Positions 52,463 to 61,309 of a DNA stretch of 64,000 bases are shown here, one piece after another. Made by a program: the position numbers and the translations under genes. Position 1 is the first letter of the stretch; each line of letters begins with the position of its first letter. A model generated the notes under the pieces. It had not been told where the DNA came from and searched no databases. It saw only the letters and a list, made by a program, of their open reading frames with translations. This DNA comes from Vibrio sp. 99-8-1 (GTDB lineage: Bacteria > Pseudomonadota > Gammaproteobacteria > Enterobacterales > Vibrionaceae): the NCBI RefSeq assembly GCF_013114595.1, contig NZ_VTXE01000008.1, positions 1 to 64,000 on the forward strand. Reading direction: 5' to 3'.

Positions 52463-53602
52463 ATGTATCCGCAAGCGATTATTGCTGACCGTATTTTTGA
52501 CGGCGTTCAGTTTCATGAAAATTCGGCACTTGTTTGGCAAAATCGACAAATCACCGCTATTGTTCCTGTCGATAAGTTATCAAGTGATACTTACCAGCAT
52601 CATTACCCACGCTGTACCGTCACTCCGGGGTTTATTGATCTACAGGTCAATGGTGGTGGTGGCGTTATGTTTAACCAACAGACGACCATTGAAGGAGTAA
52701 GAACTATATGTTCTGCACACCATAAACACGGAACAGCCTACTTATTACCCACGCTAGTTAGTGACAGCGTTGAGAAAATGGAACAAGCCTTAACAACAAT
52801 TGAGCAAGCCATATCTGAGCACTTGCCGAGTGTTCTAGGTATTCATCTAGAAGGACCATGGTTAAATGCCAAAAAACGTGGCGCACATTTTGAGAAATTT
52901 CTCTACTCACCTAAAGTATCTCAGTTAAAGAAACTACCTTGGCTAACCAAGGGAACAGTGCTGATAACACTCGCGCCTGAGTGCGTAGAAGCGAACTCTA
53001 TTCAATGGCTACACAATCAGGGTTGTATCGTGTCATGTGGGCATAGCAATGCGACAGCAGCTCAACTTTCAACAAAACTTTCTTCCATGGACGGCTTTAC
53101 TCACCTATTTAATGCAATGTCTCCTTTAACGGGTCGAGAGCCGGGTGTAGTTGGCACCGCATTATCTGAGAATAAAGCATGGTGTTCCGTCATTGCCGAC
53201 AATATTCATGTAGCTCAGCAAAACTTATTGCTAGCGAGCAGAATTAAACCGAAAGGAAAGCTATTGGTGGTCACAGATGCAATGGCAACTCTGGGGGATA
53301 GTAAAGATCATTTTACGCTTGGCGAAGAGACTATTTATGTTGATGGCAAAAAACTGATCAACGAAGAAGGTAACTTAGTTGGCGCACATATTGGTTTGGA
53401 TGAATCACTCGCTAATTTAGTTGATTGGGGTGTTGATGAAAAGGAAGCCATAAAAATGGTATCCACTTACCCAGCACATGCTATCAACATGCACGAATCT
53501 CTCGGTTATTTAAAAACCAACTTTACCGCTTCAGCCACCATATTGAATCAAAACTATCAGACTAAATCGGTACTAGTGGATGGTCGACTAATTAAGCAAT
53601 AA
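52463..53602 (+). CDS. nagA: N-acetylglucosamine-6-phosphate deacetylase
   Basis: A 379-residue amidohydrolase with PGFIDLQVNGGGGV near residue 55, HLEGPW near residue 129, CGHSNATAAQL near residue 192, FTHLFNAMSP near residue 213 and VTDAMATLGD near residue 270; these carry the metal and catalytic residues of NagA. It deacetylates GlcNAc-6-P to GlcN-6-P. The ATG at 52463 is four bases after the nanK stop. The true NagB deaminase needed next is not in the window. Confidence 0.95.
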   Translation: MYPQAIIADRIFDGVQFHENSALVWQNRQITAIVPVDKLSSDTYQHHYPRCTVTPGFIDLQVNGGGGVMFNQQTTIEGVRTICSAHHKHGTAYLLPTLVSDSVEKMEQALTTIEQAISEHLPSVLGIHLEGPWLNAKKRGAHFEKFLYSPKVSQLKKLPWLTKGTVLITLAPECVEANSIQWLHNQGCIVSCGHSNATAAQLSTKLSSMDGFTHLFNAMSPLTGREPGVVGTALSENKAWCSVIADNIHVAQQNLLLASRIKPKGKLLVVTDAMATLGDSKDHFTLGEETIYVDGKKLINEEGNLVGAHIGLDESLANLVDWGVDEKEAIKMVSTYPAHAINMHESLGYLKTNFTASATILNQNYQTKSVLVDGRLIKQ

Positions 53603-53616
53603 CCGAAAAAGGCAGC

Positions 53617-54558
53617 ATGAATAACTCATTATCTCCGGCCTTGTCCGATAAGAGAGAAAACAGTATTACTCTGTTTCTCTCTTATATATTACTGACAGGG
53701 ATTGGTTTCCCCTTGCTTAGGTATGTAAGCATTCACTTTGACGTTATAAATAACAATGCTGTACGATTCATTTCCGGCGGCAGTGTTTTTTTGCTGCTAT
53801 TGCTGTTCAAATATAGGCAAGAAGTAAAGGTAGTACTGGCATCACCTCAATTAATAGTTCAGTTGTTTCTGGTTGGTTTATTAATGAGTGGCAACATGTA
53901 TTTTTTCATGAATGCAATGCAACTAACAAGCGCATTAACTGGCAGCATCTTTTGCATCCTAGGTTTGCCTATCACTACCGCACTCGCATCCATTTTCTAT
54001 CTTGATGAAAGACAGAAAGCCTGTCAAAAACGATTTATCACCAGCAGCGCACTCGCCATAATTGGATCAATACTTTTCGTTAGTGCGGCATCACAACTTA
54101 ACTCTAGCAGCAATTTTGCTTATGGTTCCGTGCTATGGCTAATCACCATAACCATCGCTGCAGCACAAAATATACTGGTAAAGAAAGTAGCTAAAAATGT
54201 ACATACGCTGGTAATTAGTACCTTTACTGCTCTGATCACCGGCGCCATATTTGCTGGTTATGCTTTCTACTCAGGTAAAGTCAACCTACTGCTGACTAAA
54301 CCAGAGCTCACTTTGATGATTCTTATTATTGCGGGAATATATGGCTTAGCGACAGGCATGTACTTAGCCTTTCATATTATTCAGAAGAAGGGTGTCATTA
54401 CTTTTAATATACTCCAAATGATGACACCACTATCCACGGCTATTGTGGCTTATTTTACTCTAGGAGAGACAGTTTCACATCTGCAGTTAGTAGGTGCAGC
54501 CATTGTAGTTGTCGGATGTTATGGTGCAATATATTCTGGTCGCTCCTCGAGCCACTAA
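53617..54558 (+). CDS. EamA/DMT-family transporter
   Basis: A 313-residue membrane protein with about ten segments in two EamA repeats (first about residues 15-150, second about residues 165-305). Such carriers export or import amino acids, nucleotides or other metabolites. It follows nagA by 14 bases with AAGG before the ATG, so it is cotranscribed with nanE-nanK-nagA. A role in uptake or efflux of an amino sugar or pathway by-product is inferred. It converges with the SGNH hydrolase gene. Confidence 0.85.
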   Translation: MNNSLSPALSDKRENSITLFLSYILLTGIGFPLLRYVSIHFDVINNNAVRFISGGSVFLLLLLFKYRQEVKVVLASPQLIVQLFLVGLLMSGNMYFFMNAMQLTSALTGSIFCILGLPITTALASIFYLDERQKACQKRFITSSALAIIGSILFVSAASQLNSSSNFAYGSVLWLITITIAAAQNILVKKVAKNVHTLVISTFTALITGAIFAGYAFYSGKVNLLLTKPELTLMILIIAGIYGLATGMYLAFHIIQKKGVITFNILQMMTPLSTAIVAYFTLGETVSHLQLVGAAIVVVGCYGAIYSGRSSSH

Positions 54559-54583
54559 AAGCAGATGAAGAACAGGACTTCCA

Positions 54584-55411
54584 CTATTTCAGCAAATGCG
54601 CAATGGTTTCTCGCCACTGTTGATAAGCAGCAGCTCTCAAATGCAACTCATCGCAACTATATTCTATAGGCAGTAACGCATTAGGGCATAGCTTCTCTGT
54701 TAGATCGACAAAAGTAATACCTGATTCATGACAATACTGAGCCAACAGACGATTAAGCTCTGCAACAAGCGGATTCCAGTCACTCAGCCGTTGGCCAACA
54801 TACAGTGTCGATTGCACAATTGGCTCAATGTCGTTCGCCTTCCAGGTAGAAAGCATCTCCACATACCTCTTAAAGATATCATCGACATGATGCCCTTGAG
54901 CAATGTCATTGATTCCTGCCATAACAAACAGTTTATTCGGCTTTAACTGTAGCGTGGTATCAATCCTGCTGAGCATACCGAGCGTTGTATCACCCGCTAT
55001 ACCACGGTTGATAATAGACAGAGATGGGAACATCTCGCCCCACAGCCCCCATTCAGTAATTGAATCGCCAAACATGACAGTATCAGCTTTGCCAGCAAAA
55101 TGGCGATGGCCATCAGTGGCTTGAATATATCTGCTAGACATATTACTTGTTTGGATAACCGCTAACTGGCGACAAAGCAGAGTAACTCTTTCATTTAGAT
55201 TTTCCTGAGCAGGAATTTGTGTCATTACGGCTTCTGCCTGACTCAGGAAAAACTGCGACTTTAACTGAGGCTTTATTTGCTCGATAACATCCATCAATGC
55301 ATCTACAAATGAGTAAGTACCGATATGAGGAAAATCTAAACAGAGATCAACCAAAGTTAGGTGAGGAGATTGTTCTATTTTTCTGGCTATTTTTTCTTTA
55401 AGCGAAGCCAT
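54584..55411 (-). CDS. SGNH/GDSL hydrolase, possible sialate esterase
   Basis: About 275 residues. The C-terminal SGNH domain has block I FGDSITEWG (near residue 114), block II NRGIAGDT, block III MAGINDI and block V DELHL (near residue 255), so Ser, Gly, Asn and His are all present. An additional N-terminal helical domain of about 100 residues is not one I recognise. There is no signal peptide, so it acts in the cytoplasm. Beside nan genes it could remove O-acetyl groups from imported sialic acids. GGAA before the second ATG (55411) favours it over 55423. Confidence 0.8.
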   Translation of the reverse strand: MASLKEKIARKIEQSPHLTLVDLCLDFPHIGTYSFVDALMDVIEQIKPQLKSQFFLSQAEAVMTQIPAQENLNERVTLLCRQLAVIQTSNMSSRYIQATDGHRHFAGKADTVMFGDSITEWGLWGEMFPSLSIINRGIAGDTTLGMLSRIDTTLQLKPNKLFVMAGINDIAQGHHVDDIFKRYVEMLSTWKANDIEPIVQSTLYVGQRLSDWNPLVAELNRLLAQYCHESGITFVDLTEKLCPNALLPIEYSCDELHLRAAAYQQWRETIAHLLK

Positions 55412-55529
55412 ATTTATTTCCATTGAAGCAGTATTAGAGTGGTGATTATTTTACACCACCAAGCTCTGCTCGTAAAAAACTTTTACAGAAAAATAAATAT
55501 TGAAAATATTCTTCAAAAATAACGCAAGC

Positions 55530-56741
55530 CTAGCGAAACTCACCAAATAGCTCTTCAACCCAAACCATAGAATCTTCATAAAACTGAGCAGTAATGGAGG
55601 GAATAACCCCTAACTTTTCCGTTAACACATCCACCTGATCCCACTCTGCTTTATCATAGGCAATCACTAATGTCAGTATTTCACCTAATACTCCAGAGTG
55701 CTCCAGCAGTCCGAGCTTTATCTCTTTCTCAATAGGGATAGCATCGATAACATCATCCAAAGGCTGATCGAGTAACGAGTCCAGCAAGGAAAAGAGTCCC
55801 ATCAAAAAAGCTTGGCTTTTATGATTTCTACTAACCGTTTCACTCAACAGTTCACAAAACTTGGCTCTTTGTAACGACAAACTATAAAGAGAGTCTGGCT
55901 TATCATTTTTAACGGTAGATATCGCCACCAAAGAGACGAATTTCTTCAGTTTATCTTTACCTAAATAGGCCAATGCTTGGCGGAACGATTTAATCTCCGA
56001 GGAGATAGAACTAGTAGAGTTGACGTAACGAAGTAACTTGTATGAGAGAGTCACATCAACCGTGATCAGTTTCTCAACCTCGTCATAATCCACTTCATCT
56101 TGAGCTATCGCTTTACATAAATGAACAATGGTTAAAAAAGAGGGCTGAATCGCCTTGGTCTGAATCATCTCAGGTTTGCGAAAGAAGTAGCCTTGAAAAT
56201 AGTGAAAACCTGCCTGCCGAGCATTAACAAACTCTTCATAGGTTTCGACTTTCTCTGCCAAAAACTTAATTTTACTTTTTTGTAGCCGCCGTATCAGCGG
56301 GGCAATTTTAGCAATTGGAAGAACACGTAGATCAAACCGAATTAGGTTAATATAGGGCAAGAAGTCTATCCACTCTTTACTGGGAATAAAATTGTCCAAA
56401 GCAATTTTATAACCCCGCTCTGAGAGTTCCTTTACCGCATCGAGTAACTCTTCTGTTGGAGGACAGTCCGATAGGATATCTATCATTAACGCATTTTTAG
56501 GGAACAAGGCAGGCAGTCGATTAAGTATACTTTGATAGGGAAAGTTAACGGATCCAAGTTTATTATCTAAGACCGCATTGCTGCCACTAAGAAAATAATT
56601 GGAGAGCAGCAACTTGGTTGCATACTCAGCGTCCACCTCAGGAAATGAATTTCGAGGGCCATCTCTATACAGCAATTCATAGCCTACGGTTTTTCTATCC
56701 CGATTCATTATTGGTTGACGAGCAAAGTATGAGTTTTTCAA
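55530..56741 (-). CDS. Degenerate EAL domain plus HDOD domain signalling protein
   Basis: About 403 residues. The N-terminal EAL-type domain begins FARQPIMNRDRKTVGYELLYR; the EAL signature reads ELL, and the metal-binding DDFG-type motif reads LDNFIP, so it is probably not an active c-di-GMP phosphodiesterase. A C-terminal HDOD domain follows from about residue 200. Such YuxH-type proteins regulate motility or biofilm. No ATG start fits; a TTG at 56741 with AGGGAC upstream is preferred, and an upstream TTG at 56768 is also open. Confidence 0.82.
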   Translation of the reverse strand: MKNSYFARQPIMNRDRKTVGYELLYRDGPRNSFPEVDAEYATKLLLSNYFLSGSNAVLDNKLGSVNFPYQSILNRLPALFPKNALMIDILSDCPPTEELLDAVKELSERGYKIALDNFIPSKEWIDFLPYINLIRFDLRVLPIAKIAPLIRRLQKSKIKFLAEKVETYEEFVNARQAGFHYFQGYFFRKPEMIQTKAIQPSFLTIVHLCKAIAQDEVDYDEVEKLITVDVTLSYKLLRYVNSTSSISSEIKSFRQALAYLGKDKLKKFVSLVAISTVKNDKPDSLYSLSLQRAKFCELLSETVSRNHKSQAFLMGLFSLLDSLLDQPLDDVIDAIPIEKEIKLGLLEHSGVLGEILTLVIAYDKAEWDQVDVLTEKLGVIPSITAQFYEDSMVWVEELFGEFR

Positions 56742-56893
56742 GTTGACTGCGTCCCTATTTATTAACAAGTAATCATTATCATCATACGCTTATCTTTTCA
56801 TAAAAGAATAGCAAGGTTATGAGACAACAATATTTCATTGTTTTTTAATAAGTTACTACATAAAGCAACTTACCCTGTTGTCGAGGTAGTTCC

Positions 56894-57799
56894 TCAAACA
56901 AACGTCTCTTGTAACTGCTCTAACAATGTTCTCTGTTTATCACTTAGCTGAGTAGGGGTAACCACCTTTATTTTGATTAACAGATCCCCTGTTTCACCTT
57001 TTCGGCTGGTCACGCCTTTTCCTGAGACCTTAAACTTGCGTCCGGTTTGTGTTCCAGCCGGAATTTTAAGTTTAAAACGATTATCTAACGCCTGAACATC
57101 GATCTGTCCACCGAGTGCCGCGGTAGCAACATTAATCTCTGTATGGCAAATTAAATCATTCTCATCACGCTCTAAATACGCATGAGTTCGAACAACAATT
57201 TTGATGAACATACTACCCGCAGGGCCACCGTTTCTACCTGGACCACCCTTACCTGAAAAGCGAATTTTCTCGCCATCTTTAATGCCTTTAGGGATTTTGA
57301 CATTGATCTTTTTCTGCTCACCATTTATAGGTAATTCAACCACCTTTTCGGCGCCTTGAATCGCATCAATAAAATCGACCGTCACAGAGAACTCGACATC
57401 TTGACCTTTTTGTGGTCGTGCTTGACGTCCTCTACCCTGCGAAAACATATCATCAAAACCACCAAAGCCTGAGCCGCCAAACCCTTGCCCACGTTGTCTA
57501 AATGCGTCACCAAATATATCTTCAAAACCGCCGCCAAATCCTTGTGAACGACCTTGTCCACCAAAACCGGAATTTTCAAATCCGGCGTGACCAAACTGAT
57601 CGTATTGACGACGTTTTTCAGCATCTGTCAGAACTTCATAGGCTTCTTTTACTTCTTTAAAGTTTGCTTCCGCCGTTGCATCACCCGGGTTTTTATCTGG
57701 ATGGTATTTCATCGCCAATTTTTTGTAGGCTTTTTTAATCTCTTTTTCTGAGGCATCTTTGGAGACACCGAGCACGCTGTAAAAGTCGCGTTTAGACAT
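56894..57799 (-). CDS. cbpA: CbpA-type DnaJ co-chaperone
   Basis: A 301-residue type II J protein: J domain with HPDKNPG (residues 33-39), a Gly/Phe-rich region (about residues 70-125 with GFGGG and [11 protein letters not shown]), no zinc-finger domain, and two C-terminal substrate-binding beta domains ([17 protein letters not shown], then [19 protein letters not shown]). It stimulates DnaK. The usual partner cbpM is not present directly downstream. The gene appears to be monocistronic. Confidence 0.92.
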   Translation of the reverse strand: MSKRDFYSVLGVSKDASEKEIKKAYKKLAMKYHPDKNPGDATAEANFKEVKEAYEVLTDAEKRRQYDQFGHAGFENSGFGGQGRSQGFGGGFEDIFGDAFRQRGQGFGGSGFGGFDDMFSQGRGRQARPQKGQDVEFSVTVDFIDAIQGAEKVVELPINGEQKKINVKIPKGIKDGEKIRFSGKGGPGRNGGPAGSMFIKIVVRTHAYLERDENDLICHTEINVATAALGGQIDVQALDNRFKLKIPAGTQTGRKFKVSGKGVTSRKGETGDLLIKIKVVTPTQLSDKQRTLLEQLQETFV

Positions 57800-58091
57800 G
57801 CAAATACCTCACACACTATAAACTGATATCAGAGCACTATTTTTGCCCCGCATTTTGCAGTAGAAGTGTATGGATTTATCTTGATAACACAACTATTAGT
57901 TTCAGCAATCTTATCGCGGTACTTGTTCCCTACTTCTGCTCAGTGTTACTGAACCTTGCCGTAGATTGACGATAGTTTCACATTCGAGTTCTGTTCAGAA
58001 GCAAATAAACTCTCGCTAAACAAGCATCTAGAGGTCACTTAGGTACAGAATATGATACATTAAACCATCTCATTCCAATTGACTCTTCCGT
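57800..58091. other. Divergent region between cbpA and tetR genes
   Basis: 292 bases holding the cbpA promoter on the left and a decayed repeat copy (57937-58046) directly before the TetR gene on the right. Confidence 0.5.
57937..58046 (-). repeat. Decayed copy D of the palindromic repeat
   Basis: Read on the plus strand it matches the reverse complement of the left half of copy C: CAGTGTTACTGA, CTTGCCGTAGA, AGAAGC-AATAAA, TCTCGCTAAACAAGCATCT and AGGTCACTTAGGTA. Many single-base differences and the missing other half show an old truncated copy in opposite orientation to copies A-C. Confidence 0.8.
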
Positions 58092-58691
58092 ATGAAAACG
58101 TCAAAACAAGACAAAATTGATAAAATAAAAGAGACATTTATTCAAGTTGGTCAAAGAAAAGAGCTCACAGAAATATCGATTTATGATATTGCTTTCGAAG
58201 GAAAAATGTCACCTTCGACCATTTATCATTACTTTCCTAACATGAATGCGCTCATACTGAATTATTTAGATGATATTTTTGACAGTTTTACGCGAATCGT
58301 AAAAACCTGTGCGAATGACATTAAGGTCACACACTGGAAAGATTTGAATCGCCAAATACAGACGTCACTATCAGATTATTGTGATGAAAATATATTGGTT
58401 ATGAAGATTCTTTATACCTATCACTCTTATCATTCTGTCCGGGAAATGATAGTCGAAAAGGATAATAGTTTAGGAGAAGAGATCGAGAAACTCTATCGTC
58501 AGTACTTTAATTTACCTCCAATTCCAAAGCATTTTAATATTTTTGTGATTGCTCTCGAAGCAAGCGATAGCGTGTACTTTTCACGAAACGCAGGGCTTGA
58601 AAACGAATCGATCAATAAAGAGGCCATCATCGTTGCCGAGTCCTACCTGTCTCACTACCTACCGGACTATCTTGAATTGCTGGAACAATAA
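58092..58691 (+). CDS. TetR-family transcriptional regulator
   Basis: A 199-residue TetR-type protein: helix-turn-helix with SIYDIAFEGKMSPSTIYHYFPNMNALI (about residues 26-52) and a helical effector domain ending in SYLSHYLPDYLELLEQ. No close family comes to mind. It starts without a clear ribosome binding site, 45 bases after a decayed repeat copy. It converges with the putrescine carbamoyltransferase gene. Targets are unknown. Confidence 0.82.
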   Translation: MKTSKQDKIDKIKETFIQVGQRKELTEISIYDIAFEGKMSPSTIYHYFPNMNALILNYLDDIFDSFTRIVKTCANDIKVTHWKDLNRQIQTSLSDYCDENILVMKILYTYHSYHSVREMIVEKDNSLGEEIEKLYRQYFNLPPIPKHFNIFVIALEASDSVYFSRNAGLENESINKEAIIVAESYLSHYLPDYLELLEQ

Positions 58692-58695
58692 AAAA

Positions 58696-58712
58696 GGGCA
58701 TATAAAATGCCC
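58696..58712 (-). terminator. Terminator of the ptcA gene
   Basis: GGGCAT and ATGCCC pair around ATAAA. On the minus strand the stem is followed by TTTTTT, giving a rho-independent terminator about 97 bases beyond the ptcA stop, immediately after the tetR stop on the other strand. Confidence 0.8.
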
Positions 58713-58809
58713 AAAGGTCGAATTGTAATCGTTAAATAAGTTTCACTTTATGTTGTGAAACAATCACCAAGTTGGGCATTGTTCTGCTTATTTAACAAAA
58801 TGAAAAACT

Positions 58810-59865
58810 CTATTTAAGCCTTGTATCCAAGAATTGGCGTAGTTGCCCTTCCGTATACTGACTCAACGTACTATCCGCTTTACGCAACCTTGGATAAAGT
58901 AGCCAAGTCAACAAACCACGCTGTGTATGAAGACGGTTTTCTGCCTCCTGAAACACAATCGATCGTGTTGGGTGGTCCATCACTTCACTGGTGATTTCAA
59001 CATCACGGTTGGCAGGCAAACAGTGCAATGCTTTGCAGTGATCCGGAGCGTTATTCAGCATAGACATATTTAGCTGATAGCGAGGCATAAACGCTTCCAT
59101 ACGATCCTCTTCTTCGTCTTCATAACCATAGTAGGTCCAAACATCAGGAATAATATAATCCGCGTCCTTGATCGCGTCTTCAACGTCGTCTGTCACCACT
59201 AGCGTGCCGCCAGATACTTCCATCTTATCTCGGATTTTTTTCTGCTCTTGCTCAGACATGGAATAACGCTTAGGTGATGCCACGGTATATCGTAATCCGA
59301 GTGTCGCGCACATATGCCCAGTCTCTTTGCTCATGATCCCGGTATCTTCACGAGAATCACCAACGAAAACAACATGCATATCTTTTAGCTCTTTACCTTC
59401 GGGAAGATGTTCAATCATGGTAAAGAAATCACAAATACCTTGAGTTGGGTGGTTGTAATACGTCATAGCATTAAACACTGGTACGGTAGCGTGTTCAGCT
59501 AGATTTAATAAGGTTTCATGTTCTTTACTTCTAAACATGATCCCGTGACACATGCTTGACAATATCTTGGCCGTATCTTTAATCGCTTCGTGAGAACCAA
59601 AATGAATTTCACCCGGTTTCAAATACAGTGCATGTCCTCCCAAATCAGTCATTGCGGTTTCAAACGACACTCGAGTACGGGTTGATGGCTCTTCAAAAAT
59701 CATCGCTAACGATGTGCCTTTTAGTATTTGAGGTACCGCCCCTTGCATATCCGCTTCTTTCAACATTCGAATCGTTTCGAACAGATCCAGCATTTGTTGT
59801 TTTTCCAGATCAATCGTATCAAGCAGATGAGTTACTGGTCCTGTGGTTCTGGTCTTGGCATGCAT
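58810..59865 (-). CDS. ptcA: Putrescine carbamoyltransferase
   Basis: A 351-residue carbamoyltransferase with the carbamoyl-phosphate motif FEEPSTRTRVSFETAM near residue 60, YYNHPTQGICDFFTM near residue 138, and HCLPANRD near residue 285. Features fit the putrescine enzyme rather than OTCase: YYNHPTQ, SGGTLVVTDD, and a C-terminal helical extension (EGQLRQFLDTRLK) like that in Enterococcus PTC. Together with the divergent agmatine deiminase it splits N-carbamoylputrescine to putrescine and carbamoyl phosphate. AAGGAA before the ATG at 59865 sets the start. Carbamate kinase is not in the window. Confidence 0.87.
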   Translation of the reverse strand: MHAKTRTTGPVTHLLDTIDLEKQQMLDLFETIRMLKEADMQGAVPQILKGTSLAMIFEEPSTRTRVSFETAMTDLGGHALYLKPGEIHFGSHEAIKDTAKILSSMCHGIMFRSKEHETLLNLAEHATVPVFNAMTYYNHPTQGICDFFTMIEHLPEGKELKDMHVVFVGDSREDTGIMSKETGHMCATLGLRYTVASPKRYSMSEQEQKKIRDKMEVSGGTLVVTDDVEDAIKDADYIIPDVWTYYGYEDEEEDRMEAFMPRYQLNMSMLNNAPDHCKALHCLPANRDVEITSEVMDHPTRSIVFQEAENRLHTQRGLLTWLLYPRLRKADSTLSQYTEGQLRQFLDTRLK

Positions 59866-59986
59866 ATCAATTTCCTTAACTATTTTTTTAAGCATTTATC
59901 GTTCACCAAAATGTTAAGTGTGGCTGATACAAAAAAACCGATACTGTTTCAAATATCGACGTTCTACGCTTCACACAACCGTTAAA

Positions 59987-60002
59987 TGTGAATAATCGCA
60001 CA
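59987..60002. promoter_or_regulatory. CRP-like site between ptcA and aguA
   Basis: TGTGA-ATAATC-GCACA matches the CRP consensus with one change. It lies between the divergent ptcA and aguA genes and could couple agmatine use to carbon supply. Confidence 0.5.
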
Positions 60003-60156
60003 CAAGTACACCAGCAGAAGGCATGCCGATCGATAAACAATACAGATCACAGTTTTACCCACTATTTGGCGCTGTAGTAATAGGGCAAAAATTAACCCAT
60101 AACGAGTAAGGTAAAAGCACAGCTTAACTACTCAGTTGTCAAAAAGAAGGTGAAAT

Positions 60157-61254
60157 ATGTCTAGAAAACTTAACTCAGTTCCTCAGCTAGATGGCTATAG
60201 AATGCCCGGTGAACATGAGCCACAAGAAGCAATATGGATTGCATGGCCAGAGCGAACTGACAGTTGGCAATGGGGGGCAAAACCGGCCCAAAGTGCCTTC
60301 GTTGAAGTAGCAACAGCCATTGCCCAAGAGACGCCCGTGAATATGGTTGTCTCCTATAATCAATATGAAAATGCTCGACAGCAACTGCCCGCTGACATCC
60401 GACTTGTAGAGATGACGACTAATGATTCCTGGATGCGAGATATGGGACCAACCTATGTAACAAACAACAATGGTTCTCGACGTGGTATCGACTGGGAGTT
60501 CAACGCTTGGGGTGGCTTGTTGGATGGTCTTTACTTCCCTTGGGATGCTGATGACGCCGTGGCGAGCAAAGTGACTGAATTTCACAATGATGACAGATAC
60601 CGAGCACCACTTGTGCTTGAGGGTGGCTCTATTCATGTTGATGGAGAAGGGACGGTATTTACCACCGAAGAGTGTCTACTCGATCCAAGTCGTAATCCAG
60701 ACCTAAGCAAACAAGACATAGAGACCCACCTCAAACAGTATCTCAATGCGAGCAAGGTCATTTGGTTACCTCGTGGTTTGTATAACGACATAGATACTAA
60801 TGGCCATATTGATAATCTTATTCATATTGCTCGCCCCGGAGAAGTGGTACTCTCATGGACAGAAGACAAAAACGACCCACAGTACGAGATTTCTCAAGAG
60901 GCGTTTAAAATCCTTGATAACGAAACCGATGCCAAAGGCCGTAAGCTAAAAATATACAAGTTGGACATACCAGGCCCACTGCACATCACAGAAGCAGAAG
61001 CCGATGGTTTTGATGTGTGTGAAGGCATGGAGCGAAGTGCTGGCGAAAGATTAGCAGGCAGTTATGCTAATTTCCTTATTACTAACAATCTCATTGTTTA
61101 TCCTCTACTTGATGCTGAAAAAGATCCGATAGCAGAAAATACTCTAAAAGAGATATTTCCCGAGCATAAATTGATTGGTGTAAATGCGCGAAACATTCTT
61201 CTGGGAGGAGGAAATATTCACTGCATTACTCAACAGGTTCCTGCTATTAAATAA
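60157..61254 (+). CDS. aguA: Agmatine deiminase
   Basis: A 365-residue guanidino-modifying enzyme with the start LDGYRMPGEHEPQEAIWIAWPER, the NDSWMRDMGPTYV substrate motif near residue 88, GHIDN (catalytic His near residue 217) and the catalytic Cys in LLGGGNIHCITQQVP near residue 356. It hydrolyses agmatine to N-carbamoylputrescine and ammonia. AAGGTG precedes the ATG. It is followed by the exchanger gene 55 bases later. Confidence 0.97.
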   Translation: MSRKLNSVPQLDGYRMPGEHEPQEAIWIAWPERTDSWQWGAKPAQSAFVEVATAIAQETPVNMVVSYNQYENARQQLPADIRLVEMTTNDSWMRDMGPTYVTNNNGSRRGIDWEFNAWGGLLDGLYFPWDADDAVASKVTEFHNDDRYRAPLVLEGGSIHVDGEGTVFTTEECLLDPSRNPDLSKQDIETHLKQYLNASKVIWLPRGLYNDIDTNGHIDNLIHIARPGEVVLSWTEDKNDPQYEISQEAFKILDNETDAKGRKLKIYKLDIPGPLHITEAEADGFDVCEGMERSAGERLAGSYANFLITNNLIVYPLLDAEKDPIAENTLKEIFPEHKLIGVNARNILLGGGNIHCITQQVPAIK

Positions 61255-61309
61255 TTGCGTTGCACTGCCAATTATTATTCGTTTGGCAGTGTAAACCGAG
61301 GTACTTACT

